Source of the DNA: Rhodopseudomonas palustris
GTDB lineage: Bacteria > Pseudomonadota > Alphaproteobacteria > Rhizobiales > Xanthobacteraceae
Direction of reading: 5' to 3'
Length of the DNA: 64,000 nucleotides
Assembly (NCBI RefSeq): GCF_034479375.1
Contig: NZ_CP140155.1
Location: 4,812,501-4,876,500, forward strand
The notes beneath the pieces were generated by a model. The model was not told where the DNA came from and did no database searches. It was given only the letters and a program-made list of their open reading frames with translations. The translations under genes and the position numbers were made by a program. Below, one piece after another: positions 34,725-44,434 of this stretch (position 1 is the first letter of the stretch; the number at the start of each line of letters is the position of its first letter).

Positions 34725-35486
34725 ATGGATCTGGGATTGAAGGGCGCCAAGGTGCTGGTCACCGGCAGCACCAAGGGGATCGGCCGCGCGGTCGCCGAGA
34801 CCTTCGCGGCGGAAGGCGCCGATGTCGGCATCTGCGCGCGCAATCAGGCCGATGTCGACGCCGCGGTGGCGGCGCTGAAGGGCAAGGGCGTCAACGCTTT
34901 TGGCGGCGCGGTCGACGTCTCCAACGGCCCGGCGCTGAAGGCCTGGGTCGCCGACATGGCGGCCAAGCTCGGCGGCATCGACGTTATCGTCGCCAATGTC
35001 AGCGCGCTGGCGATCGGGCAGGACGAGGAAAGCTGGGAGAAGGAATTCGCCACCGACATGATGGGCACGGTGCGGCTCGTCGACGCCGCGATGCCCTATC
35101 TGGAGAAAAGCGCCGCCGGCGCGATCGTCACCATCTCCAGCGTGTCGGGCCGCGAGGTCGATTTCGCCGCCGGCCCCTACGGCACCTTCAAGGCCGCAAT
35201 CATCCACTACACCCAGGGGCTGGCCTATCAGCTCGCGCCCAAGAACATCCGCGCCAATTCGGTGTCGCCGGGCAATACGTATTTCGAAGGCGGCGTCTGG
35301 AATCAGATCAAGGACGGCAATCCCGAACTCTACAAGGCCGCGCTCGCGCTCAATCCCACCGGCCGCATGGGCACGCCGCAGGAAATGGCCAATGCAGTGG
35401 TGTTCCTCGGCAGCCGCGCGGCGAGCTTCATCACCGGCACCAACCTCGTCGTCGACGGCGCGCTCACCAAGGGCGTGCAGTTCTAG
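34725..35486 (+). CDS. Short-chain dehydrogenase/reductase
   Basis: 253 residues with the classical SDR pattern: cofactor motif VTGSTKGIGRAV near residue 13, the NAG-like element VANVSA, catalytic Ser in TISSVSG and the pair YGTFK (Tyr and Lys). GTNLVVDGALTKG near the end is the usual C-terminal signature. It follows the transporter by 70 bases on the same strand and probably belongs to the amide island, perhaps acting on a carbonyl compound released from the imported substrate. Cofactor choice and substrate cannot be read from the sequence. Confidence 0.88.
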   Translation: MDLGLKGAKVLVTGSTKGIGRAVAETFAAEGADVGICARNQADVDAAVAALKGKGVNAFGGAVDVSNGPALKAWVADMAAKLGGIDVIVANVSALAIGQDEESWEKEFATDMMGTVRLVDAAMPYLEKSAAGAIVTISSVSGREVDFAAGPYGTFKAAIIHYTQGLAYQLAPKNIRANSVSPGNTYFEGGVWNQIKDGNPELYKAALALNPTGRMGTPQEMANAVVFLGSRAASFITGTNLVVDGALTKGVQF

Positions 35487-35530
35487 CGCGCGGCCGGCCG
35501 TCTGTCTCCACGGAGTGGAAGGACTCTCCC

Positions 35531-35613
35531 CGTCATTGCGAGCGAAGCGAAGCAATCCAGCACGGTGCACTGGGCTTCTGGATTGCTTCGTCGCTTCGCT
35601 CCTCGCAATGACG
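35531..35613. repeat. Inverted-repeat element (gcgagcgaagcgaagcaatcc type)
   Basis: The left arm gtcattgcgagcgaagcgaa plus gcaatccag and a right arm that is nearly its reverse complement (ending gctcctcgcaatgac) flank a short centre, giving a hairpin of about 30 bp. A shorter copy is at 52012-52070. It fills much of the gap between the SDR gene and the second amidase. Confidence 0.85.
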
Positions 35614-35713
35614 GATCGGACGGTCGTCGAATATCCAGTCGAATAGCGTGAAGGCCGCGCCAGCTTGGGCTCGCGCCGCACCAGGAAACGCACCGAACAA
35701 CAAGGCGTCAACA

Positions 35714-37114
35714 ATGACCGCGGACCTGCACTACGCATCGATCACCGAGCTCGGCGAGCTGTATCGCCGCAAGGCGCTGAAGCCCTCCGAGGTGACGCAG
35801 GCCTCGCTCGACCGCATCGCGCAGCTCGACAAGCGCTTCAACGCCTATGCGACCGTGCTCGCCGAGCGCGCGATGCGGCAGGCGAAGCAGTGCGACGATG
35901 AGCTTGCCAAGGGCATCAGCCGCGGCCCGTTGCACGGCGTGCCGATCGGGCTGAAGGATCTGTGCTACACCAGCTTCGCGCCGAGCGCCGGCGGCACCAC
36001 GATCCACAAGGAATTCGTGCCGTCGTTCAACGCCACCATCGTCGACCGGCTGGAGCGTGGCGGCGCCGTCGCGCTCGGCAAGCTGAAGATGACCGAGGGC
36101 GCCTATACCAGCCATCACCCGGACGACGCCGCGCCGCTCAATCCGTGGAACGTCGATTACTGGGTCGGCTCGTCGTCGACCGGCTCCGGCGTCGCGACCT
36201 CGGCGGGGCTTTGCTATGGGTCGATCGGCAGCGACACCGGCGGCTCGATCCGGTTTCCGTCGGCGACCTGCGGGCTCACTGGTATCAAGCCGACCTGGGG
36301 CCGCGTCAGCCGCTATGGCGTGTTTCCGCTGGCGGATTCGCTCGATCATGTCGGCCCGATGTGCCGCAGCGCGGCGGACGCCGCCGCGATGCTCGGCGTG
36401 ATCGCGGGCAGCGACCCGAACGATCCGACGGCGCTGCGCGCGCCGGTGCCGAACTATCTGGCGCAGATCAATGACGGCATCCGCGGGCTGCGGATCGGGG
36501 TCGATCGCCGCTACACGCAGGACGGCATCGATCCGCAAGTGGTCGCCGCGCTGCGCGAGGCCGAGCGCGTGCTCGCCGATCTCGGCGCGACGATCCGCGA
36601 GGTGACGTTTCCCGACTACGCCACACTGGTCAGCCAATGGATTCCGATGTGCTCGGTCGAGACCGCCGAGGCGCATCTTGCGACCTACCCGTCGCGCAAG
36701 GCGGAGTACGGTCCGGATCTGGCGCAACTGATCGAGCAGGGCCACGCCACGACCGGCGTCGAGATCGCCGCGATCCATCACGAGCGATTGAAGTTCACCG
36801 GCGCGCTCGCCGCTCTGTTCGAGGAGATCGATCTTCTCTTGGTGCCGACCATGCCGGTGCCGATCCCGACGCTGACCAGGATGAGCGAATACGGCGCCGA
36901 TCCGAACGTGCTCCTGAACATCCTGCGCTTCACCGCGCCGTTCGACTTCAGCGGCAGCCCGACCATCACCCTGCCGATGGGCATGGCGGCGGACGCGATG
37001 CCGCTCAGCCTGCAGCTCGTCGGCCCGCATCTGTCGGAGCACGTGCTGGCCCGCGCCGGTCAGGCCTACCAGTCGGTCACCGACTGGCACACCAGGCGAC
37101 CGCCGATCGGGTAA
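35714..37114 (+). CDS. Amidase-signature family amidase, second copy
   Basis: 466 residues from ATG 35714 (MTADLHYASITELGELYRRK). It is paralogous to the amidase at 27460, with the same triad regions: PIGLKDLCYT (Lys), GSSSTGSGVATSAGLCYG and GSDTGGSIRFPSA. The length is identical but the first serine-rich motif differs (SSTGSG against SSSGSG). A dispersed repeat separates it from the operon, so it may have its own promoter. A different amide or a downstream step is likely. Confidence 0.92.
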   Translation: MTADLHYASITELGELYRRKALKPSEVTQASLDRIAQLDKRFNAYATVLAERAMRQAKQCDDELAKGISRGPLHGVPIGLKDLCYTSFAPSAGGTTIHKEFVPSFNATIVDRLERGGAVALGKLKMTEGAYTSHHPDDAAPLNPWNVDYWVGSSSTGSGVATSAGLCYGSIGSDTGGSIRFPSATCGLTGIKPTWGRVSRYGVFPLADSLDHVGPMCRSAADAAAMLGVIAGSDPNDPTALRAPVPNYLAQINDGIRGLRIGVDRRYTQDGIDPQVVAALREAERVLADLGATIREVTFPDYATLVSQWIPMCSVETAEAHLATYPSRKAEYGPDLAQLIEQGHATTGVEIAAIHHERLKFTGALAALFEEIDLLLVPTMPVPIPTLTRMSEYGADPNVLLNILRFTAPFDFSGSPTITLPMGMAADAMPLSLQLVGPHLSEHVLARAGQAYQSVTDWHTRRPPIG

Positions 37115-37268
37115 TCGGGTGCCGGTATGGCGCGATCGGCGAGGGGATGGGGCTGCGCTGCTTGCGGCAAGCCGTGCCACGGGTTTGCCACCGGTTTGCC
37201 GCATCCCGGCGAAAATCCGCCCGAGGCCCGCAAAACCATCAAAATGTCTGCAATGTCAGGGATTTGAC

Positions 37269-37343
<75 letters not shown>

Positions 37344-37540
37344 ATAAGCCGCTGCGGGAATCAGCCTCGACGGCCCCGTGCGACGGGCCGATCCTTGCCA
37401 CAGGGCATCCGCCGGCGCAAGCGTGCCGCGCGGTCTTGGCGGTGAAAAAGCGGCGGTCACCGAAACCGCGCCGGTCTGCAAAGCGCGATGGATAACAAAG
37501 GGATGCCGCCAGCCGCAACGGCTCCGCCGGGGATGCGACT

Positions 37541-37987
37541 TTAGCCCGGGGGCGGTTTGAGCTTCATTTCCAGCAGTCGCGGTCCGATCCGGTTCCCGAC
37601 CGCCTCGGCGACTGCCGACAACGCCTTCAGCGGCCGCATCATCACCTCGAATTCCAGAATCAAGCCATCGGCGCCGAGACGCATCAGGTCGATGCCGGTG
37701 AGATGCAATTGTCCGATATCGGCGCTGAATTCGAGCCCAGCCTCGCAAGGTCCGGCGACGAATGTTCGTCGATAGCAAACGTTGTCGAGCGCTTCGGCGA
37801 CTGCGCTCAACACCAGCAAGGATGCGTCGCGGCCCCGGATCGGCGACTGCACTGCGGGCGAATGAAACATCACCTGTTCGTCCAGCAACCTCCGCAAAAT
37901 GTCCGCGTCGCCGGTGGGTAGAGCCTTGTGCCAGCCCGCAATGGTCCGTTGCGACGCTGCCGCCAGCGCATATGTGTGATTCGACAT
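37541..37987 (-). CDS. SnoaL/NTF2-like fold protein
   Basis: 148 residues from ATG 37987 (MSNHTYALAAASQRTIAGWH), with GGAGAGA upstream; an open frame to 38071 is not needed. The pattern is that of small polyketide-cyclase or nuclear-transport-factor-2-like proteins: a helix, then LLDEQVMFHSPAV, and beta strands LEFSADIGQLHLTGIDLMRL and ILEFEVMMRP. Such proteins act as isomerases, hydrolases or lipid binders. Function is unknown. It is divergent from the short gene at 38080. Confidence 0.7.
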   Translation of the reverse strand: MSNHTYALAAASQRTIAGWHKALPTGDADILRRLLDEQVMFHSPAVQSPIRGRDASLLVLSAVAEALDNVCYRRTFVAGPCEAGLEFSADIGQLHLTGIDLMRLGADGLILEFEVMMRPLKALSAVAEAVGNRIGPRLLEMKLKPPPG

Positions 37988-38079
37988 TCCGTCTCTCCAA
38001 AATCGATCATTCAAATGCAGCACCGCGATCGCAAAATAATGAAAGCGGCGATCGCCGAAGGTCACGAGCAAAGCACGCT

Positions 38080-38271
38080 ATGAACGATACGCCTATCCGA
38101 CCGCCGCAGGGGGCCTCCGCCCGTCAGGCGCGACTGCGCGATGCGTTGCGCGAGAACCTGAAGCGTCGCAAGCTGCAGGCGCGCGGCCGCGCGGACCAGC
38201 CGAAGGATCCGGGCGATGACGCCGGAATCGTTCAAGACATCGATATCGGGAAAGCAGATGACGCGACTTGA
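38080..38271 (+). CDS. Small basic hypothetical protein
   Basis: 63 residues starting MNDTPIRPPQGASARQARLR and rich in Arg and Lys up to residue 40 (LRENLKRRKLQARGRADQPK), then acidic (DDAGIVQDIDIGKADDAT). Only 33 bases separate it from the cNMP-binding flavoprotein, so the two may be co-transcribed. A single amphipathic basic helix is predicted. No function is known to me. Confidence 0.55.
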   Translation: MNDTPIRPPQGASARQARLRDALRENLKRRKLQARGRADQPKDPGDDAGIVQDIDIGKADDAT

Positions 38272-38304
38272 TGCGACAGCGCAGCAGGCCGAAGGACGCC
38301 ATCG

Positions 38305-40011
38305 ATGACCGGCGCCGAGATTGACGGATCCGACCTCGACGGCCACGCGCGGGCCTATCCGCGTTACGACCAGACCTTTCCGGTGCTGACCCCGGCCGAA
38401 ATCGAGCGCATCCGCCGCTTCGGCGAGATGCGGCGCTTCGCCGACGGTGAGCTGCTGTTCGAAACCGGCAAGATCGGCCCAGGCATGTTCGTGGTCCTGG
38501 CCGGCCATGTGGCGGTCACCCAGCGCGACGGCCTCGGCCATGTGACCCCCGTCGTCGAACAGGGACCTGGGCAATTCCTCGCCGAAATCAGTCAGTTATC
38601 CGGCCGGGTCGCACTGGTCGACGGCCGCGCCGAGGGCGACGTCGAGTGCCTGCTGATTCCGCCGGAGCGGCTGCGGGCGCTGCTGGTCGCGGAGGCGGAT
38701 CTCGGCGAGCGCATCATGCGGGCGCTGATCCTGCGCCGCGTCAACCTGATCCGGGGCGGCGTCGGTGGTCCGGTGCTGATCGGCTCCGCGACGTCGTCCG
38801 ACGCGGTGCGGCTGATGGGCTTCCTCACCCGCAATGGCTGGCCGTTTCATCTGCTCGACCCTGCGACCGACCGCGACGCTGCAGACCTGGTGACGCGCTT
38901 TTCGCCGAGGCCGCACGACCTGCCGCTGGTCGTCGCCTCCGATGGAACGGTGCTGCGCAATCCGCGGGAAGCCGATCTGGCCCGTGCAATGGGAATGATC
39001 GGCAAACTCGACCCGGGCAAGGTCTATGACGTCGCCATCGTCGGCTCCGGCCCCGCGGGATTGTCGACGGCGGTGTATGCGGCGTCCGAAGGACTGTCGG
39101 TCGCGGTCTGTGATCAGCGCGCATTCGGTGGGCAGGCCGGCGCCAGCGCCCGGATCGAGAACTATCTCGGATTCCCGACAGGGATTTCCGGCCACGCGCT
39201 GACCGCGCGCGCCTTCAACCAGGCCCAGAAGTTCGGCGCCGACATCATGATCCCGGTCGAGGTCAAGACGCTCGAATGCGGCAGTGACGACGGCACCTTC
39301 GCGCTGACGCTCGACGACGGAGCAGCGCTGCGCGCTCGTGCGATCGTCGTCGCCAGCGGCGCGCGCTATCGCCGGCCCGAAATCGCCAATCTCGCAGCGT
39401 TCGATGGCCGGGGAGTTTATTATTGGGCGTCGCCGATCGAAGCGCGGCTGTGCAAGGATCAGGAGGTGATCCTGGTCGGCGGCGGCAACAGCGCCGGACA
39501 GGCCGCGGTGTATCTGTCGACGCATGCGGCGCGCGTCCATATGGTGATCCGCGGCGGCGGCCTCGCTGCCAGCATGTCGCGCTACCTGATCGAGCGGATC
39601 GAATCGACCGCGAATATCGAACTGGTGTTCAATACCGAGATCGTCTCCGTGGACGGATCGCCCGATGGCGGTCTGGAGCGCGTCACACTACGCAGCCGTC
39701 TGTCCGGTGAAGACGGGACGATGGATGTGCGGAATCTGTTCTTGTTCGTCGGTGCCGATCCGGCCACCGGCTGGCTCAATGGCTGTGGCGTCGCGCTCGA
39801 CCGGGCCGGTTTCGTGGTCACCGGGGCGCCTGCCGCAGACGACCGCCCGCGGCCGGTGCAGGCGCTCGAAACATCGGTGCCGGGTGTGTTCGCCGTCGGC
39901 GATGTGCGCTCGGGGTCTGTCAAGCGGGTCGGCGGCGCGATCGGCGAGGGCGCACAGGTGGTCGCGGCGCTGCACGGCTTTCTCGCGGATTCGCTGCAGC
40001 CGGTGAAGTAG
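38305..40011 (+). CDS. Cyclic-nucleotide-binding/thioredoxin-reductase-like flavoprotein fusion, no CxxC
   Basis: 568 residues in three parts. Residues 25-145 form a cNMP-binding domain (FADGELLFETGKIGPGMFVV, PGQFLAEISQLSG). Residues 155-235 look like a thioredoxin/glutaredoxin-type domain but lack a Cys pair (PVLIGSATSSDA). Residues 240-568 match thioredoxin reductase: VAIVGSGPAGLSTAVYAASE, FGGQAGASARIENYLGFPTG, VGGGNSAGQAAVYL and a final GVFAVGDVRSGSVKR. Where TrxB has CATC, this protein has VYYWASPIEA (residues 371-380), so it cannot reduce thioredoxin in the usual way. It may use NAD(P)H-FAD chemistry under cNMP control; the acceptor is unknown. Confidence 0.88.
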   Translation: MTGAEIDGSDLDGHARAYPRYDQTFPVLTPAEIERIRRFGEMRRFADGELLFETGKIGPGMFVVLAGHVAVTQRDGLGHVTPVVEQGPGQFLAEISQLSGRVALVDGRAEGDVECLLIPPERLRALLVAEADLGERIMRALILRRVNLIRGGVGGPVLIGSATSSDAVRLMGFLTRNGWPFHLLDPATDRDAADLVTRFSPRPHDLPLVVASDGTVLRNPREADLARAMGMIGKLDPGKVYDVAIVGSGPAGLSTAVYAASEGLSVAVCDQRAFGGQAGASARIENYLGFPTGISGHALTARAFNQAQKFGADIMIPVEVKTLECGSDDGTFALTLDDGAALRARAIVVASGARYRRPEIANLAAFDGRGVYYWASPIEARLCKDQEVILVGGGNSAGQAAVYLSTHAARVHMVIRGGGLAASMSRYLIERIESTANIELVFNTEIVSVDGSPDGGLERVTLRSRLSGEDGTMDVRNLFLFVGADPATGWLNGCGVALDRAGFVVTGAPAADDRPRPVQALETSVPGVFAVGDVRSGSVKRVGGAIGEGAQVVAALHGFLADSLQPVK

Positions 40012-40202
40012 TTGGCTCGGCTGCCTGGGCCGACGGCACGATGCCGGCGGCGAGGAGCAGCAGCGAGATGATCCGGACGATGTGCGACGGCAGCAACTGA
40101 AAGAACGGGAACAGAAACCCGGTCACGCTGGTGCGGATCGTCGGCTTTGCTGATCTTCGCCGCTGCAATCGTGGTCGGCCGGCGCCGAGGATATCGTGCG
40201 CC

Positions 40203-40232
40203 CAAACAAAAGCCCCGGCGAGATGCCGGGGC
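40203..40232 (-). terminator. Intrinsic terminator of the small secreted protein gene
   Basis: GCCCCGGC and GCCGGGGC form an 8-bp stem with a 5-base loop (40212-40232). On the minus strand it is followed by TTTTGTTT. It lies 44 bases after the stop at 40276. The remaining 40012-40202 stretch after the flavoprotein gene shows nothing I can support. Confidence 0.75.
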
Positions 40233-40275
40233 CGTTGTAGTCGATCTGGACTGTCAGACCGGATTGGAGCGCTGA

Positions 40276-40575
40276 TCAGCGACCGGTTCCGGTCTGCGTG
40301 CCGTTATTGTTGCCGCTCGGGCCGACGTCACCCTGGGTGGACGACGGAGTCGGGTGATTGGCGCCGTTCATGCCTTTGCCGCTCATCCCGGTGGTCGCCC
40401 CGGGAGCCATGGTGCCCTTGGCCGGCGCCATGGTGCTCGGCTGGCCGTTGCCGACATTCTTCGACCCCATCGCATTGCCGCGCGAATCGGTCTGGCTCTG
40501 AGCCGCAGCAGCCAGCGTCGTGGCCAGCAGGGTGGCGGCGGCGATACCGGTAATCTTGGACATTCGGGACTTCAT
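40276..40575 (-). CDS. Small secreted Gly/Asn/Thr-rich hypothetical protein
   Basis: 99 residues from ATG 40575, with GGAGG four bases upstream. A signal peptide (MKSRMSKITGIAAATLLATT, cleavage near residue 25) precedes a low-complexity mature part rich in Gly, Asn, Thr, Ser and Met (MAPAKGTMAPGATTGMSGKG, ending NNNGTQTGTGR). There is no Cys. It has its own terminator and is divergent from another small secreted protein gene. No function can be assigned. Confidence 0.7.
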   Translation of the reverse strand: MKSRMSKITGIAAATLLATTLAAAAQSQTDSRGNAMGSKNVGNGQPSTMAPAKGTMAPGATTGMSGKGMNGANHPTPSSTQGDVGPSGNNNGTQTGTGR

Positions 40576-40775
40576 GTAACCTCCATTGATCGGTTTCGTC
40601 TTGTCTGTGCAGAACTTGATCAACGGTATGTTTGGTGCTCCGTTCCGACGGAACAGCACGTCATTGGTGGGAGGCTGGCGTCGGGCGAGTTGCAGTGACA
40701 TATGACCGCGTAGAGGGTGTGCCGAGGAACGCGGGCGAGGCCGCCGGGTTTGTCGACAATCACGGAGAAAAACAG

Positions 40776-41066
40776 ATGAAACACAGTTTGAAGCACCTGG
40801 GCTCCCGGTCGCGGGGGGCCGCGCTCGCGCTGGCGTCGGTGATCGTCGCAGGCGGCCTGTTTGCCGCTGCCCCGGCCGAAGCTCGCGATTACGCCTATTG
40901 CCTGACGTCGCCGGGATACGGCTATCCTGGCGATTGCAACTATGCGTCTTACCGGCAGTGCATGGCGGCGGCGTCCGGCCGGTTGGCGGATTGTAACGTC
41001 AATCCGCGCGTCTCCTTCCGCGAGCCGAGGCGGCGGGATTTCAGGACCTACGGCGACCGCTGGTAG
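40776..41066 (+). CDS. DUF3551-like small secreted protein
   Basis: 96 residues from ATG 40776 (MKHSLKHLGSRSRGAALALA); the longer frame from 40632 lacks support. The signal peptide ends near residue 36 (AEA). The short mature part has three Cys in the spaced pattern YCLTSPGYGYPGDCNYASY and RQCMAAASGRLADCNVNPR, which fits the DUF3551 proteins common in Bradyrhizobium and relatives. Four Cys could form two disulfides in the periplasm. Function unknown. Confidence 0.72.
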   Translation: MKHSLKHLGSRSRGAALALASVIVAGGLFAAAPAEARDYAYCLTSPGYGYPGDCNYASYRQCMAAASGRLADCNVNPRVSFREPRRRDFRTYGDRW

Positions 41067-41233
41067 AGCAGGGCACCATCGACCAGAGAATCAACGGATG
41101 GCTGGCCGTCCGTTGATTCATGGGCGATTGCGGCTGATCGCAGCCGCCGCTCATGAAATCGCCTCAAACGCCACGCTTTTGCCATCAGCGGCGCTCCTGC
41201 CGTATAACTCCACGGCAAACAGCGGGAATCGGC

Positions 41234-42523
41234 ATGGATCGCATTCGGATTATCGGCGGCAACAAGCTGAACGGCACCATCCCGATCTCGGGCGCCAAGA
41301 ACGCGGCATTGCCGTTGATGATCGCCGCGATGCTGACCGACGAAACGCTGATCCTGGACAATGTGCCGCGCCTCGCCGACGTCGCCCAGTTGCAGCGGAT
41401 TCTCGGCAACCACGGCGTCGACATCATGGCTGCCGGCAAACGGCCCGGCGACCATGAATATCAGGGCCAGACCCTGCATATCTCCGCGAAGAACATCATC
41501 GACACCACCGCGCCCTATGAGCTGGTGTCGAAGATGCGCGCGAGCTTCTGGGTGATCGCGCCGCTGCTGGCGCGGATGCACGAGGCCAAGGTGTCGCTGC
41601 CCGGTGGCTGCGCCATCGGCACCCGCCCGGTCGATCTGTTGATCATGGCGCTGGAAAAGCTCGGCGCCGAGCTCTCGATCGATGCCGGCTATGTCGTCGC
41701 CAAGGCGCCCGGCGGCCTGAAGGGCGCGACCATCGAATTCCCCAAGGTGACTGTCAGCGGCACCCACGTCGCGCTGATGGCGGCAACGCTCGCCAAGGGC
41801 ACGACCATCATCGCCAATGCGGCTTGCGAGCCGGAGATCACCGATGTCGCCGACTGCCTCAACAAGATGGGCGCGAAAATCACCGGCGCCGGCACGCCGC
41901 GCATCCTGATCGAGGGCGTCGCCAGTCTGCACGGTGCGCGGCACACCGTGCTTCCCGACCGGATCGAGACCGGCACCTATGCGATGGCGGTGGCGATGAC
42001 CGGTGGCGAGGTCCAGCTCTCCGGCGCCCGGCCCGAGCTGCTGCAGTCGGCGCTCGACGTGCTGACGGAGGCCGGCGCCACCATCACGGTCAACAATGAC
42101 GGCATCAGGGTCGCGCGCAACGGTGCCGGCATCAGCCCGGTCACCGTCTCCACCGCGCCGTTTCCCGGCTTCCCGACCGATCTGCAGGCGCAATTGATGG
42201 CGCTGATGACGCGCGCCAAGGGCGCCTCGCACATCACCGAAACGATCTTCGAAAACCGCTTCATGCACGTTCAGGAGCTGGCGCGGTTCGGCGCCCGCAT
42301 CCAGCTCGACGGCGAGACCGCGACCATCGACGGCGTCGCCAGGCTGCGCGGCGCACCGGTGATGGCGACTGATCTGCGCGCCTCGGTGTCGCTTGTGATC
42401 GCGGCGCTCGCGGCCGAAGGCGAGACCATGGTGAACCGGATCTACCATCTCGACCGCGGCTTCGAGCGGCTCGAGGAGAAGCTCTCCGCCTGCGGCGCCA
42501 GCATCGAGCGCATCAGCGGATGA
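41234..42523 (+). CDS. murA: UDP-N-acetylglucosamine 1-carboxyvinyltransferase
   Basis: 429 residues from ATG 41234 ([20 protein letters not shown]), the standard MurA length. Lys in GAKNAALPL and the fosfomycin-target Cys in [13 protein letters not shown] (the Cys115 region) are present, as is [13 protein letters not shown] near the substrate loop. It adds enolpyruvate to UDP-GlcNAc, the first committed step of peptidoglycan synthesis, in the cytoplasm. It heads a tight run with DUF2948 (ATGA overlap) and then hisD. With Cys present, it should be fosfomycin sensitive. Confidence 0.97.
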   Translation: MDRIRIIGGNKLNGTIPISGAKNAALPLMIAAMLTDETLILDNVPRLADVAQLQRILGNHGVDIMAAGKRPGDHEYQGQTLHISAKNIIDTTAPYELVSKMRASFWVIAPLLARMHEAKVSLPGGCAIGTRPVDLLIMALEKLGAELSIDAGYVVAKAPGGLKGATIEFPKVTVSGTHVALMAATLAKGTTIIANAACEPEITDVADCLNKMGAKITGAGTPRILIEGVASLHGARHTVLPDRIETGTYAMAVAMTGGEVQLSGARPELLQSALDVLTEAGATITVNNDGIRVARNGAGISPVTVSTAPFPGFPTDLQAQLMALMTRAKGASHITETIFENRFMHVQELARFGARIQLDGETATIDGVARLRGAPVMATDLRASVSLVIAALAAEGETMVNRIYHLDRGFERLEEKLSACGASIERISG

Positions 42524-43002
42524 ACCATGCCGCGGGGGCTGCCTTGGGCCAGTTGAAGCTTCTCGCTCTGGATCCCGACGATCTCGCCGTGATCTCGGCG
42601 CACGTCCAGGATGCCAGCGTCGAAACCGGCGACATCGTCTGGCGCCAGGCCGAGAAGCGGTTGGTGGTCGGGCTGCACCGGCTCGACTGGGAGCAGACCC
42701 TGTCGGGTGCGCCGGTGCCCGGCCGGCTGATCGCGGCATTGCGATTCGATCGGGTGCTGGCCTGCAAGTCGCGCAATATCGCGATCGATGCTCCGGAGAC
42801 CGCGCTCGAAATGATCGGGATCGAGTTCTATCCGGCGCAGGAAGCGCCGGCCGGCAGCGTGGTGCTGATGTTTTCCCGCGGTGGCATGCTGCGGCTCGAC
42901 GTCGAGTGCCTCGAATGCGCGCTGACCGATCTCGGGCCTGACCCTCTCGGCGCCGACGCTGCCGGGAGCGACTCTCCCGAGGACCTCGGCGGTCTCGCCT
43001 GA
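42520..43002 (+). CDS. DUF2948 family protein
   Basis: 160 residues starting in an ATGA overlap with murA. The family pattern [20 protein letters not shown], then [13 protein letters not shown] and the C-terminal [17 protein letters not shown], is that of DUF2948, which in alphaproteobacteria regularly lies between murA and hisD. The last 20 residues are acidic and variable. No signal peptide or membrane segment. Function unknown. Confidence 0.85.
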   Translation: MNHAAGAALGQLKLLALDPDDLAVISAHVQDASVETGDIVWRQAEKRLVVGLHRLDWEQTLSGAPVPGRLIAALRFDRVLACKSRNIAIDAPETALEMIGIEFYPAQEAPAGSVVLMFSRGGMLRLDVECLECALTDLGPDPLGADAAGSDSPEDLGGLA

Positions 43003-43047
43003 GACCGCCTTGCCCGGTGGATCGGAGCCGTCCGGCAGGTCCGGCAT

Positions 43048-43068
43048 AACCCTTGAGGCATAAGGGTT
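43048..43068. other. Hairpin in the gap before hisD
   Basis: AACCCTT and AAGGGTT form a 7-bp stem with a seven-base loop in the 136-base gap between DUF2948 and hisD. There is no T tract or leader peptide of His codons, so attenuation of the classical kind is not supported. It may simply separate the transcripts. Confidence 0.35.
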
Positions 43069-43138
43069 GACGGCGGTAGGGCGGCGCGCCATTGAGCATT
43101 CGCGGCCTTGTGGGCCTTTGTGACTCCGGAAGCTTCCA

Positions 43139-44434
43139 ATGCCAGTTCGTCTCGACGCCGCCAGCACCGATTTCTCCACACAATTCAAGGCCTTCCTGGC
43201 CATGAAGCGCGAGGTCGCGGCGGATATCGAGGCCGCCACAAGGGCCATCGTCGACGACGTCGCGGCGCGCGGCGACGCGGCGCTGCTGGAGGCTACGGCG
43301 AAGTTCGACCGGCTGACGCTGGACGCGGGCGGCCTGCGCATCACGGCGGACGAGATCGACGCCGCTGTCCGGGCCTGCGACCCGGATACCATCGACGCGT
43401 TGAAATTCGCCCGCGACCGCATCGAATTCTTCCATCGCCGGCAATTGCCGAAGGATGATCGCTTCACCGACGCGCTCGGCGTCGAGCTCGGCTGGCGCTG
43501 GAGCTCGATCGAGGCGGTGGGTCTGTACGTGCCCGGCGGCACCGCGGCGTATCCGTCCTCGGTGCTGATGAACGCGATCCCGGCCAAAGTCGCCGGCGTC
43601 GACCGCGTCGTGATGGTGGTGCCGTCGCCGGACGGCAAGCTCAACCCGCTGGTGCTGGCCGCCGCTTCGCTCGGCGGCGTCACCGAGATCTACCGCGTCG
43701 GCGGCGCCCAGGCGGTGGCGGCGCTGGCTTACGGCACCGCGACGATCGCGCCGGTGTCGAAGATCGTCGGCCCCGGCAACGCCTATGTGGCGGCCGCCAA
43801 GCGGCAGGTGTTCGGCCGCGTCGGCATCGACATGATCGCCGGCCCGTCCGAGGTGGTGGTGGTCGCCGACAGCACCGGCAATCCGGACTGGATCGCGGCC
43901 GATCTGCTGGCGCAGGCCGAGCACGACGCCAATGCGCAGTCGATCCTGATCACCGACGATGTTGAACTCGCCGACGCCGTCGAACGCGCCGTGACGGCGC
44001 AGCTCACGACGCTGCCGCGTGCCGACATCGCCCGCGCCTCGTGGGACGCTTATGGCGCCGTCATCAAGGTGGCGAAGCTCGACGACGCGGTGGCGCTGGC
44101 GGACGCGATCGCCGCCGAGCATCTCGAAATCATCACCGCCGATCCGGAGGCTTTTGCGGCGAAGATCCGCAATGCCGGCGCGATCTTCCTCGGCGCGCAC
44201 ACGCCGGAGGCGATCGGCGACTATGTCGGAGGCTCCAACCACGTGCTGCCGACCGCGCGTTCGGCGCGGTTCTCGTCGGGTCTCGGCGTGCTCGACTTCA
44301 TGAAGCGCACCTCGATCCTGAAATGCGGCCCCGAGCAGCTCGCCGCGCTGGGCCCGGCGGCGATGACGCTCGGAGAAGCCGAGGGACTGCAGGCTCACGC
44401 GCGCTCGGTGGGACTGCGTCTGAATCGGCGATGA
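43139..44434 (+). CDS. hisD: Histidinol dehydrogenase
   Basis: 431 residues. Family signatures are [17 protein letters not shown] (NAD region), [32 protein letters not shown] with the following QAEHDANAQ (zinc ligands), and [17 protein letters not shown] near the C-terminus. It catalyses the last two oxidations of histidine biosynthesis, L-histidinol to L-histidine. The rest of the his genes are not in this window. Its stop overlaps the UPF0262 gene by four bases. Confidence 0.96.
   Translation: MPVRLDAASTDFSTQFKAFLAMKREVAADIEAATRAIVDDVAARGDAALLEATAKFDRLTLDAGGLRITADEIDAAVRACDPDTIDALKFARDRIEFFHRRQLPKDDRFTDALGVELGWRWSSIEAVGLYVPGGTAAYPSSVLMNAIPAKVAGVDRVVMVVPSPDGKLNPLVLAAASLGGVTEIYRVGGAQAVAALAYGTATIAPVSKIVGPGNAYVAAAKRQVFGRVGIDMIAGPSEVVVVADSTGNPDWIAADLLAQAEHDANAQSILITDDVELADAVERAVTAQLTTLPRADIARASWDAYGAVIKVAKLDDAVALADAIAAEHLEIITADPEAFAAKIRNAGAIFLGAHTPEAIGDYVGGSNHVLPTARSARFSSGLGVLDFMKRTSILKCGPEQLAALGPAAMTLGEAEGLQAHARSVGLRLNRR

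Noticed and set aside
43003..43138. Histidine leader peptide or attenuator before hisD
   Set aside because: No short ORF with a run of His codons, and the hairpin at 43048-43068 has no T tract.
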